This document shows positions 1-11,300 of a stretch of 64,000 nt of DNA, piece by piece. How positions within the stretch are numbered: the stretch's first letter is position 1; each line of letters starts with the position of its first letter. The DNA comes from Gymnogyps californianus (taxonomy: Eukaryota; Chordata; Aves; Accipitriformes; Cathartidae), in NCBI RefSeq assembly GCF_018139145.2, contig NC_059487.1, forward strand, positions 4,113,792 to 4,177,791, given 5' to 3'. The translations under genes were made by a program, and so were the position numbers. A model generated the notes under the pieces. It ran no database searches. It was not told the DNA's origin and saw only the letters and a list, made by a program, of their open reading frames with translations.

Positions 1-1985
1 TTCCTGCATGCCATAAATCTCAGTGAAGAAGAGTAAGCTTGTGTTTGGGCTTTGCTTTCTTCCTCTTTTGCACTCTGCAAAGGGACACACGTGAAGTGAC
101 ACCTCTAAGCTGGTCCTGAACCTTGGGAAATGTTGTCAGGACGGAGCATGGTTTTCTGACTTGCTTTTTCCTCTTCACTGGGCTCCGGAGGCTCCGGCAC
201 AGATTTACTGCCTTGTTCTCTCTGCTGTCCGTCGGGCTTCACTTTAATGAGTGCTTGGAGGGTCACTCAGCATTACTTTGCTGTGCGAAGGGGCACAACC
301 TCAGTTCAAGATTTAAGACCAGAGCTCCCCTGCTGCAAGGCTTGTCCCTACTATAACTTTGACTCTGTGGATAGCACTTATGTATAAAACCCCTTAAGGA
401 AAGTTAATGTTTTTTTGCTGGCTTGTAATGATGCTGTGCATGTAGGACCAAAACTATTCTGTGAGTTTTTAAGTTCTGTCAGGCCACATTCTTCAGGAGA
501 GAGTAAAATTTGGAGCAAATGTGCAGTGGAGTTTGCCTTGCAACTCCTGAGCCTAATCGGTGGAAGTTACACAGCCAGAAAAAGAGATTTCCATTTGCTC
601 TACTCATCCAGAGCACAGAAAGAGAAGTGGTCCAGGGTTTGGCTGATGTCTACATTTGCCTTTTGTCTACATAAGAATTTGAATGACAATAAATATCAAA
701 TAATTCTAGTGATAATTGCTGGGTTCTGGTATTTTTAGAAAACTATTTGTAGAAGCAGAGGCAGAGCTGAGAACTTCTTTCCAACAGGCTCCTGGAGAAT
801 AAAACCTCTCACATGTTTTAGAAAACAGCAGTAGGAAATGCTTTGTAAGCCTTTTCTTTCTCTCCCCCTCTTCTCATGTCTGCTGACCTTCATAAGGGCT
901 TCCATATTTTTAGTTTCTTACTTCTCAAATGCCTCCTGTCCCGCTTTTCTTGTCTAGGGCTGCGTCTGCCCTATTGAGCTATGAGCTCTCAGACAGAAAT
1001 GTGCTATTCTACCTATTGTATGTGATGCAAGTCCAAAGCCAGACCCACTGATGGAAAAGGCTAGTGCATTTACCATGAGTACACTGGTTTTTTTAGGTAT
1101 CCCACTGTGCCTTTTAGCAAGGCGTGCTCCCCTCCTGGAGTGAGCGAGTTTCCAGCATCCCCATCATGTGCTCATATGACAGTCATAAAATGGGCTCTGC
1201 TGTCTTCACCACGATGCTGCTCTTACAAACACTCTGTGATGAAAGGTCTTCATCCCTTTTCTTGCAGGGGAGAGGCTGCGGGTGACATACAACAGTAGGT
1301 GGGATGCTATAGGACCACTACACATCCATGACAGCTCCTCTCAGGTTCACATGGTAATTTTCAAATCTTATTTTTGTCTTCCAGCATGGCAGGGAAGAAG
1401 GGGCCTTTGAGGTTGGTCTGACAACCAGTCAGTACAGTCAGGACTGGCTATTGCAGCAATGCTGTTGCTCCATCTACCCATCCTATATTGATGAGGCCTT
1501 ATACAACAATGTCCTAGAGATATATTGTCTTCCTGAATACAAGATGTTACTGTTTCTTTTCACTTTGCAGCTCCCTCATGCCATGCACTGCATGTACCCA
1601 CTGATGGGTTCAGTATCAGGGATGTGCTCATAATTTTGGGGAGCAGGAGAGGCGCTCACAGGAGCTCCAGGCGTGCCTTCCCCCTGTGTCTGTGAATGAT
1701 GGTTGCATTGTACCTGGGAGGTGAGCAGCATATTAGACATAATAAGGGTTTGGTGCATCCAGTTATTTTGCCCTGTCACTCTGTCCTGCTTTCTTTTTGT
1801 GTGTGTCAGCAAAGGAAAAGCAGGATTTATAGCATTTCTTACGGCTTCCAACACCTGCCCGTGCAGGGGAGGCTTTGCTCCTGTACGCAGTGCCGCACAC
1901 AGCATCCGTTTAACAGAAGCTGTTACATAGGCTCTAAGTGATGAAACTAAATGCAGCCTATTTTTAATGAACTTGAGAATAAAGT
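1..1985. other. Non-coding stretch, no gene seen
   Basis: Moderately AT-rich sequence without a recognisable coding exon. The longest open frames are about 107 and 109 codons, have no family resemblance, and overlap others on the opposite strand. An AATAAA hexamer lies at 688-693, but such hexamers are frequent by chance in AT-rich DNA and nothing upstream resembles a last exon. Two acceptor-like pyrimidine-AG sites (ending at 1267 and 1384) lack convincing donors. Confidence 0.6.
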
Positions 1986-2041
1986 GTGAGGGAGAGAGGA
2001 AGGAGAGGTGGGCGCGGGAGAGAAAGAGCAGGAGGAAGTGA
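1986..2041 (+). repeat. Purine-rich low-complexity tract
   Basis: About 56 bases made almost wholly of G and A (GGGAGAGAGGAAGGAGAG-type), interrupted only by short T/C positions. It is compositionally biased rather than a unit repeat. The following 250 bases are more complex and contain several CpGs, so the tract may flank a small regulatory segment. That is inference only. Confidence 0.55.
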
Positions 2042-5015
2042 CTTCCCAGTGATCATTATCTGACGGACTCTGACATGCAGGTCTCCGCGAATGCGCTCGT
2101 TGAAAGTTTAGTGGTGGAGACAGTACACCTAATGGGATCTCGGGGGAGGCATCCTCTCGCCTATGGATAACAGGCTGCGAGACAAAGCTGTCACTTGTTC
2201 TGATTTACTACTCTTTTGCAGCAGGGAGATAAAAGTTTGCACTTCTTGTAGCAAAGCAGGCAATGGGACTTCTTATGGCAACACTACCTCAAAAACCAAA
2301 AAGGTACAAGTGACTTGAGCCAAGCAGGATGAGGAGAGAGAAAAACATACAAACTAAAATAGCCTTGCGTTGCCTGGTGCGTCAGACTCATTTACTGAGA
2401 AGTATGTCCTATAACTCTCTAGCTTAGTGACTAGAGGAATGACTACCAAAACAGGCTCTTCACAGGAAAATCCCAATGTGAGAAGATTATGTAATATATA
2501 ATTATTTATTTATAATCAGATTTCCAAATGACAAGTTTAGATTTTTTTACCCTGAATATGACATGGCAATGCAAGTGTTAAAGTGAGACTTCGCAGACTT
2601 CAATTTTATGTTGTGTTTCGTATTTGCTGTGCAGCCTCAGTCAAATAAGTCCCTCTTTGCTCCTCTCCTCCCTCCCTGCAAAGCAGCCATCAGGGCGTGT
2701 TCGAGCAAGAGCCGGGGAGGCTCTTGCCTCTAACAAAGAGATGTTCGTTAGAGCCTGAGGGACAATTGAGCACAACAGTAATGGAGACAACAGAAGTAAC
2801 TCAGGAAGAGTTACAGGCTTGCAAGTGTGGACAACTGTAACGTAAGGTCACAGCTCCAAATATATTATAATGCCCAGGAGAAGCACCTTGCTTCTAATTT
2901 TGCTGATAGCCGTGGCAAATAGGGATGAAAGGGCCAGAACTGAGGCCAGCTCAAGAGCTTTAGTGTTGCTGTAGGACCTTGGCTTGGACAGAGCTAAATT
3001 TTTCTCTGTAGAGCAAAGAGTACAGGGGATGTGCTAGTGGTTGCTAAATTCACAGGCCACATCAGTCTCAAAAAAACCCCTGAGCTAAAAAGAGGGTGAG
3101 GCTGGAGGTAGTACCAGGGCCAGTGTGGGGGGCTGGATGGATGCTTGTTCTCAACCTCCGTGACTCTTCCTGCATCCCTGAAAAAGACAAGTCTTAGAGT
3201 AGATATGACAAAAATTGAGACCAGAGAGAGAAAACAAGAGGCCAAAGGGGAGGTGACATCCTTCTGTCCTCACCTCTCATCTTCCCCAGCAGCATGTCCT
3301 GGGGGAAAAGCAGAGGACGCGTATAGTCATCTGTGAGCAGGGAGAGCTGCGGGTGGTCTCCCGTGAGGGAGTCACTGAAAGAAACATCTCTGGGCAGGTT
3401 CTCAGGTCGGCTCCCCTGAGTCAGTGTCTGGTGTCATTGCTCAAGACTGCTGAGCCTTCCCTAACCTCAGACTTCTGGGATTTATCTAGGTTTTTATTTT
3501 ATTTTAGACTGGTGGCAAGAGGGGACTGCTGTACAGATGACTCTGGAGTGGAATCAGTGTGCATAAACAAACAGGGAGATGGGAGACATTTTTCTCTTTA
3601 ATGTCATGTTGAGCCTTTCTGGAGCTGTCTGTCTATCGCCAGTCTGTAGGTCCACAAGACGATGAGATGGATAAAATGGGATGATAAGCTTGCGGTAGAA
3701 GAGAAACTATCAACAGACCTGTTGATTTATTGCAATTCTCAACTCAGGTGGATTTAGGGATGAGGGGAGGATAAATTTTCCCCTACCTTTTTTTGCTGCT
3801 CTTACGTAGCCATTTACTCTCCATGGACCATGACTTTCATTTCCCATCAGCTTTGAATTACTCAGTCTGGGACTGAGCTGGAAGGTAATTTCAAGAGGCA
3901 AAAAGAGGTGGGGAGAAACTCAACCTTTTATTTAATTCTGACTGTGGCTGGCTTAAATTCTGCCCTTTATCAGGGCTTGCATCAAAGACAGGCTGATAGG
4001 GATGCTGCTATGGGCAAGGGGAGATGACAGGCTCGCCTAGATGGTCAAGGAATTGTGGACCAGTCCTGCAAGGAAACTAGGATGGCCAAAAAGATTCAGC
4101 AGAGGTAAAATCAGCATTACCTTCAGGATAAAGAAATTGGTATGTATGGCCATGTAGCAAGCAGATGAACAGTACACTGCTTTTTGTGTATAACTGTACG
4201 GTGAACAGAGAGCTTTTTCAACCATTTTTAACTAAGGTTGCAAGTACCATAAACTCTTAAACCAGAGGGTTTGGGAATAGTTTTGATTCTGCCCACAAAT
4301 TCCTATTTTGTCTCTCTCCTTCACCTTGAAATAGTGCTTAAGGACAGAAGCAAAATCACTGCCTCACTTGGAAGAAACAAAAGGCTCCACATCTACTGTG
4401 TCCCCTCTAATGGATTAAAACCTCTCTCTGAACTGCAATAGCAATCCTCTAGGCTGGTTCCCACACCTTGCCACCCATCCCTCACCCCGCCGCAATCAGC
4501 ATGCTTTCAGGCAGAGAACTCAGACTCCACAGAAACCCCAGTTTTTACTTTCCTTCTCGCCAGAGTTTTTTCTCCATGAACAGACCCAAAATTCTGTGTT
4601 AGTTTCTGATGCTGTTGAGAGCTTTGCACAAACAGGAATCCATGGCAAAGATTTAATAGGGGAACTGGCCCGCATATGGCAGTTGAGTAAATGGAGAGAT
4701 CTTCCCCACACTGAGCATAAAATGCAACAAAGTGAAGCAATAAATAAATAAATCAGGAATGGGAGAGAAGCCGAGAGGATATTTACCTTATTCTCTTTCA
4801 GTGTTTGCTTTCCCTGCTTTGGAGTAGATTTCCCTTTTCTGGATTGTCTGGTGCAAAAAACCTACGAAAAGTTCAGAAGCTGCATAGTTCTGCAGCCTGA
4901 GAAGCTAACCACCAACACAGCTGCCTGGTGGCTAGCCGTCCTGACTGTGTTGGTGGGAGAGAGAATCCTGGCTTCAAGTAGTGGCTCTTGGTCAAAAACG
5001 TAGAGGGGCATTAGA
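2042..5015. other. Non-coding stretch, no gene seen
   Basis: Unique-looking DNA with open frames of at most 83 codons and no recognisable product. It includes an AT-rich patch (about 2489-2520) and a short AATA run near 4739-4752. No SINE, LINE or RNA gene was recognised. Confidence 0.6.
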
Positions 5016-5310
5016 AATTAATGTAGCTCATCATGTTCATAATGGTTACAGCGCGCATTGGAAAGTGCCGTCAGTGCTTAGTGGCTCATAGTTTGCTCAG
5101 TGAAATTGTGGTTGAGGCTACTTTGCATACACCTATCCTGCTGATTAGTCTCCTCTTCCCTTTCCCCAATTAGAGAAAAGATAAAATTCATGTTAATTAA
5201 AAGCTAATTGATGACAAGATGACAGTACTAATATAACAGCCCATGTTCCTAAGTAACAACAGGCTCCTAAATACCACCTATCCAATTTAAAAAAGACAGC
5301 ATCAATGTTC
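5016..5310. promoter_or_regulatory. Candidate conserved non-coding element with homeodomain-type sites
   Basis: The segment is free of long open frames and repeats. Within 43 bases it carries three homeodomain-core motifs: CAATTAG (5168-5174), the palindrome TTAATTAA (5193-5200) and CTAATTG (5204-5210, the reverse complement of the first). Such symmetric clusters are typical of developmental enhancers in vertebrate gene deserts. Conservation was not measured, so the regulatory role is inferred from motif arrangement alone. AT-rich DNA also produces TAATT cores by chance. Confidence 0.3.
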
Positions 5311-5439
5311 TAATACCTGAAAACTGTTCTCACTAATTGTGGAAAATGATTAAAAGGTCCAGTTTGGTGGTTATCCGGGTCTGGGATGATGTGACGAACC
5401 ACTATAGCACCCAAGGTGTGAGACCGGTGGCAGCAGGTG

Positions 5440-6230
5440 AAACCCTGCCTGTTGTGCCCTAACAGCAAGGGGCTCTCCAAAACCCTTGCATCAGGTTGGG
5501 GTGCTGGCAGGAGCAGCAGCGACACCATGTCTGTGTCTGTCCTGTGCACGTCTCGGCAGTGCAGATGAAGCTGAATCCCTGTGAGGATGAGAGGCCTCCC
5601 AGTCCTGTCCTGGCACAGGGCAGAGCTGGGTGGGGACAGCTCGGTAGGATGAGATTTACAGCTCCTGCTGCTGCTGCCAAGCAAGGAGGGATGTGGCAGG
5701 GAGCAGTGCTGCTGGGGAGATGCTGTCCGCCCCAGAATGGATGCTCCCTCGTAAACCCCGTCCTGAACATGCCAGTGAACAGCAGGAACCAGCCGGGCTT
5801 TTGTGGGATCTGGCACAGGTGCCGTGGGCAGCAAGTCCAGGCCATTTCGGCTGCCGCTGGCAGTCCTCTTGCTTGCCCAGGCATGCAGCTGGCTCTGCCT
5901 CTGGGCAGGGATGGAAATCACAGCAGTGCTCACGGTCTGTCAGAGCAGCTTTGTCCAAGCTCCCTTGGAGACTCCCTGACCCCCTGCATGGAGAAAGCCT
6001 GGCACACCGTCCCCAGTGGGAAGGCCAAAACAGCTCGTGCCGCTCGTTGGCTTCCACACTCCCCCCCTTTCCTCTGCCAGGCCAGGTGGGGTGCTAGCTG
6101 GCGTCGCAGGCTGGGACCAACACACACGCTGCCCTGGGACCAGAGCAGGGCTGGTTGCAAGCCACCCAGCAGACGCTGTCCTTTTGTCCCCTTGCATACT
6201 GTTCCCTAAGCCCAGGAGCTAGCAGCTTGG
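5440..6230. other. GC-rich patch with overlapping antiparallel open frames
   Basis: About 0.8 kb of markedly GC-rich DNA between AT-rich flanks. Open frames of 237 codons (5496-6209, plus) and 207 codons (5310-5933, minus) overlap each other and several smaller ones. The translations are rich in Pro, Ala, Gly, Arg, Trp and Cys, as expected from GC-rich non-coding DNA. They contain no motif, signal peptide or membrane pattern that I recognise. CpG is not obviously enriched enough for a classical CpG island. I do not annotate a gene here. Confidence 0.5.
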
Positions 6231-7565
6231 TTAGGATCGGAGTAATTTCATCCTCAATATAGTCTGCAAATTCCTCCTGGTGCCTCCTTGGTCAGCTGAG
6301 AGCACCAGGCTCGTCACTGCGGTCCTGCTGGCTCTTCGGGAGGTCCTTGCTGGAGATGCACGTGGCTGGCATCCAAACCTGCATGATGGAGTGGCCCCCG
6401 CCATCACTTCTTTGTAACAAAGATCCGTTACATGAAGGTAATGGCTTTGAAGGACTGAGACAATTGAGTTAAAGAAGAATTAATTCTACTCTGTCTTTTT
6501 CTTGATTTTTTTTTAAATTTGTTTTTTATTTATTCTGTGAATCTGTATTCTCTTGGTAAAGTATCCATGACTGGTAGCTTTTTCAGCAACTTGGCACCCA
6601 GAGTTATCGGGAGGGTTGAGGGTAAATAAAATCCAGGGAGGGAAGATGGGGAGTCACTGGGCATAGTCAATTTGGATAGCAAATCTGCTAAGACACCACC
6701 CAAGGAAGCAGAGAGAGACAGACCTAAGTGAAGATGCCAGGAGAGCCCTGTAAATAAAATCAAAGCAGAGAACAGATGAAATGTGCTGTGGGTATCACAA
6801 ATTTGGTTTCAGACAAGTCCATTTTGTAAGCAAGATTTTACATTTCCTCTGACTCAAAAATAAGAGCTCACTTGGACTAGTGACTGATCTGGGAGAGACT
6901 CTTGGCTTTTTGGGGGGAGGCTCTCCAAGTTTTTATTCACCCCAAAATGATAATAAAACCACAGAAAAACACCTATCAGTTACATTTCTCTCTGTAGAAG
7001 ACCAATTATGTAATAACTAAGCCATGCATATACTTTGCCCTGGGACCTGACAAGATGCCCGTGCTGGGACACAACCTACCGACCCACGGTGCTGAGCTCT
7101 GCCAGCATTGCGGAGGGGAGCACACAGGTACCCAGCACTCGCTGCTTTACGTGACAAAACACTCTGGAGGAGATGTACATCGTGAGAAGCTTTAAACAAC
7201 AGCAAGGCCTCTTTGGTCTCTCTAAGCACGGGACACTGCAGACAGACGAGGAGGAGGACAGTCTTTCCTGTGCTCAGCTGAGACGATGATGCTGCTGGGT
7301 GCTATAAAGAGAAATCTGCTCTGACAGGTGGCAAAAGCAAGGCTGCAAGTCTTTGCCTTTGTTCCCAGGGCCCTGTGGGCTGTGTCAGGAGCTGGGAGGG
7401 ATTGGAGAGTGAGGTCCTTTGGTTTGGCTGGTCCCACTCTTGTAGCTTACTGTGGCTTGTGGGAATTATTACGCACTGCTTTGGGATCCAGCAGTGGCAG
7501 CACTGCGTAAATGTCACATAGTCATATTTTTTATTAATGTTCCTCACACCCAGGTTTGAAAGCGG
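6231..7565. other. Non-coding stretch, no gene seen
   Basis: Open frames do not exceed 89 codons and show no family resemblance. A T-rich run sits around 6505-6536. No mobile element was recognised. Confidence 0.55.
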
Positions 7566-7589
7566 CTTCACAACTATTCCCCGAGGGAT

Positions 7590-7690
7590 TTGGTCGCTGT
7601 CCTACAGATGGGAAAATAACTGCTGGATTGGGACTTTACCATGACCGGGCAGCACCCATGGGACTCTCGCATGCTGCTCTGATCTAATCC
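7590..7690 (-). mobile_element. Possible MIR-like SINE relic
   Basis: The plus strand reads ACAGATGGGAAAATAACTG followed about 20 bases later by GGGACTTTACCATGACC. This resembles, with many changes, the reverse complement of the MIR core (the part reading 'acagatgaggaaactgag...gacttgcccaaggtcac'). Similarity is by eye and weak, and it could be coincidence. Confidence 0.22.
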
Positions 7691-7804
7691 TCACGAAGTC
7701 TGACCCTTCCTTTCAAATGAAGACTAATCCATCACACCCTGATTGTGAAAAACTTTAGTCGTTGACAAATGCAGTGTTTACAGTGGTAATAACAGCCTGA
7801 TTGA

Positions 7805-7895
7805 TGGCCGGGGCCGGGGAACTGCAGCTGGCAACTCTCCTGCTAGCAAGCTGGCGGGGCAGGGACGGGCGGCAGAGCTGCTGCGCCGAGCTTTT
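7805..7895. promoter_or_regulatory. Small CpG cluster
   Basis: About seven CpG dinucleotides fall within 90 bases (repeated GCCGGGG, then GGCGGG, ACGGGC, GCGCCG), in a region otherwise poor in CpG. It is far too short for a standard CpG island but could be a GC-box-rich regulatory patch or part of an unannotated promoter. No TATA box or downstream exon is evident. A 109-codon open frame on the minus strand (7755-8084) crosses it without recognisable homology. Confidence 0.25.
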
Positions 7896-8310
7896 CCAAA
7901 GGTGAGGTTCAGCATCTACGTGGGGAGGCTGGTGGGGAGTAAAAGGGTTTTTATGGAGCTTCCTGCACAGTTCAGCATTTTTGGCAGATCTATGCCTATG
8001 TCCGGCATTCTCAGGGCTTCTGTGGGAAAGAGGAGTAGCCGAGTGTGGCTGCCTTTTGCTGCTAAGGTTCAAACTCTGTTGCATTTAGCCTCTTCAACAA
8101 AGATAAATAAACTTTGTTATTAGCTTTTTTTATTATCTAAATCATGTAAGAAAAAGCATTCACTGACCTGTTGTGCCATAAACTGTAAGTGGTCCTGAAG
8201 ACCATAAAGATGGACAACTTTTTAGAAACGCTAGGCAGAAATACTGCATGGTCTGTTGAGTTTTTCATTAGGATTTTTCTCCCCGTCTGTGTGTTTTTCA
8301 CACTCACTGG

Positions 8311-8335
8311 ATTATGCATTTGCATGCATTATAAT
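8311..8335 (+). promoter_or_regulatory. POU octamer motif in a near-palindromic setting
   Basis: A perfect octamer ATTTGCAT lies at 8318-8325, embedded in ATTATGCATTTGCATGCATT. This places several overlapping TGCAT/ATGCA half-sites together. Octamers bind POU/OCT factors, but use of this one is unproven. Confidence 0.25.
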
Positions 8336-8399
8336 GACAACAGCTACAATCATGATAGATTTTTTTTTTATTAAATCTTCATATAAAAATGTTATAGGA

Positions 8400-11300
8400 C
8401 ATAAGCAAACTGTCAAAGTTGGAAGGAAACATCCCATTTTTGGTCATGTGTTTTCATGTCTCTTGTGGTGGAAATGCAAAGTAAGCCTGGACTGCAATCT
8501 AAATTCTGCAGGGAGTTGTAGTTGACAGAAATAAACCATGTGGTGAGGGTGCCACATGAACTGAACATAAATATGAATTAAACCCTGCAACTGTGAAGGA
8601 ACCAGGGCTGTTGAAAAACTAGTACTAAAAATGTAAATTTAAGCTCTAAAAGAATGGATTGGAAGCAGATTTAATTGCCTCAATAAAGGGGTAACATGAA
8701 AATTAAGGGTGTCAAAGAAGATTAAATGTACCTCAGAAATCAGAATAGACTGTTAATGTGTGATGGATGAATGGCAGAAGCCTGATAGAAGGCTATTACG
8801 CTGATGCAATTACATAGAAAATGTGGATAAGTGGTTAAAAAAGGTGAGTGGAAGGCAGGAGCTCTTGCTGGGGTACAGCAGGGTCTTTGCATCATGGTGT
8901 GACCTTGGACTGAATCTTATTTTGAGCATGTCCGGTTGGATTGCTTGGAGTCCCACCCTTGCTTGGATCCTGGGAGCTGTGTAACCTTGTTCATGTGGCT
9001 GGACAAGTTAAGCTGTTCTTTGGCAAGTGTGCTGTATTAATTTGGGCAGAGTCAATGTTAACATGCCTCACTGTTGGCAACAGGGACACAGGTTGGGTGT
9101 CTCCACACAGCACTACACGTAGACAATCAGGTGGGACAGGAGATGGCTCACCTGATTTTAGACATCGACATTGCACTAACCATTCAGGCTCCCTTTGCAC
9201 TCAATGGGGAAAATTTCCACCCACTTTTAGACTGCAATTCATCTCAAGGGTTTTAGACCTAAGCATTGCAATAAGATGAGGAATAGCTAAGGAATGACCG
9301 CTTGGGTTTCCCTAGAGTGCACAGGAATAAATATAGGAAGACATATGGTGGAGGTGTCAGCGTTAGCATATGTGAGGTTATGCCAGTGTTGTGAGAAGGC
9401 TAGTAGCTAGATTTAATTTAACTATGACTAGGTCAGAGCAGGATGCCAGCGCCTGCTCACCGAAATCCCGTTCTGCTTGTGCTGCAGATGATGTCTTGCT
9501 GATTGAGAAACCTGCTTGTGCGAGCACTGCATGTCGAAATCACTAGAGAAACTTCTTCAGTGTTGCAAAAGAGGTTCCATGATGATGTGGCTTCTGTGGT
9601 CCATCTGCGGGTAAAGGATGCCTGTCACCAGTGCCTCTGGAGTCACCGCAGCGGGGGTCACACTTAGTCAATAGGAAGTGTCAGAGGCTCTCAGAGCTGA
9701 TGAAGTGTCACGGTGCTGGCAGGCAGAGGCAGATAAAGGAAAGGCTTTGAAACAAAATGCAGTTGCCAGATCCTCAGCAGGAGCATCAGAAAGGACTTTT
9801 GCCGCTTACAAAAAACGTTTTCATGCTGTCTCCCGTTTCTGGAAACTCATTGCTTTGGCCAGCACCAATTTTCCAGGAAAAAAGAAACCCACCACCCCCA
9901 CAAAACAACAAAAATGCATCTGTTAAAAATAGGTATTTCTGAATGCATGATTGGCCTTAGAAACAAACGGTGATGTTCTGGGGAGGAGGCTATCATATCT
10001 TACTGGCATACTGACGCAAATCAAAATGCAAAGGTAGCAGACAAGGCACCGTTAGCTGGGGGGGTGTGTCTGCCACAGGCTCACAGTGTGTCCTTCACCA
10101 AATTACTTAAACTGTGAGTGTCTCGGGCTGTCTTGGTAGCAGAAAATATATATACTTATTTACCCACCATTCAGAGGAGCTTCAGGGCTTAATTATTCAG
10201 TGTTTAGGAAGCATTTGTGTAATGGCAAGATCAAAAAATGATGCTATGAAAGTGCAGAAGTTTATTCTGATTAGATTAACTGTACAACTGTTCCCTGATA
10301 CTTCCAAACCAAGGGCTCCCAGAGGAGACTGCATTACAGTCTGCTGTTTTTCATAATCCAAACACAAAACCTCTTTCTGTGCACAGCAGGTCGGTGAGTT
10401 ATCAGAGGCTTGGATCTAGCTTAACTTCAGTAAAAGTGAAAATGTCTGGAGAGCCAAGGTGTCTGCTCTGCGAACGGGGTCAGATGAGGAGAGATGTCAC
10501 CAAGTGAATAGACTAGGAGCAGGCAAACAACGTTAACCATGGGAACACCTCAAAAGCTGAAGCCTTCTTACTCTGCAGGTGAGTTTGCTGTGGCCTTGCA
10601 GGCAGTCCCCAGGGGCTGAACCTTCCAGCTCCCTTTGAGGTGGACATCCATGAGACATCTTCATGGCAGCACAGACAGCAACACACTTCTTCCTGTTGAC
10701 TACAGCTTGTCCAGCAACTGTTCCTTTGAAGGGTTTTCATACAGTATCAGACTATAGGATTTGGGGGGAAAAAAAACCCAGAAAATCAAAACCAAGCCCC
10801 CTAAAATCTCTTATTTTAATCTCCATCTCCCATAATTCCTTTCTGAAACTGCACGAACTGGCACGCAAACATCAGGAGGCACATGTATATACTGGCTGTA
10901 TAACTCCTCTGTTGTCCATCCTTTTCTCTTCTGTGTGTATCTGCTTCTCTTCAATTTTGGGGAAATCTTTTTCTCTTTGCCAACTCATTTTCTCCACAAT
11001 TTATGCCATTCCTGACTCCAGTGCAGGCTGTCAGCACTACACCAGAGTCACTCTGCCTGTGGATTTCCTGCATTCTTCATCTGCTTTTTAAAGCCCATCG
11101 AAAGCTGCCATAGGTAAAAGAACTGCGGGGAGCCATAATTTGGGAAGCTTTCAGAGCCACTTGCAGCTTTTTTGCCTGCTGCCATGCCTGACAACTTGAA
11201 CTGGTGGAGTTATTCATTGGAAATAAAACATTTGAGGAATACAGCTATTGATTGTTACGAATGATTTATGTATTATTTATATCCCTGTAGCCTCTAATGA

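Noticed and set aside
688..693. AATAAA as a real polyadenylation signal closing a gene at the left edge
   Set aside because: No upstream coding exon or GU-rich downstream element is convincing, and AATAAA occurs many times in the window.
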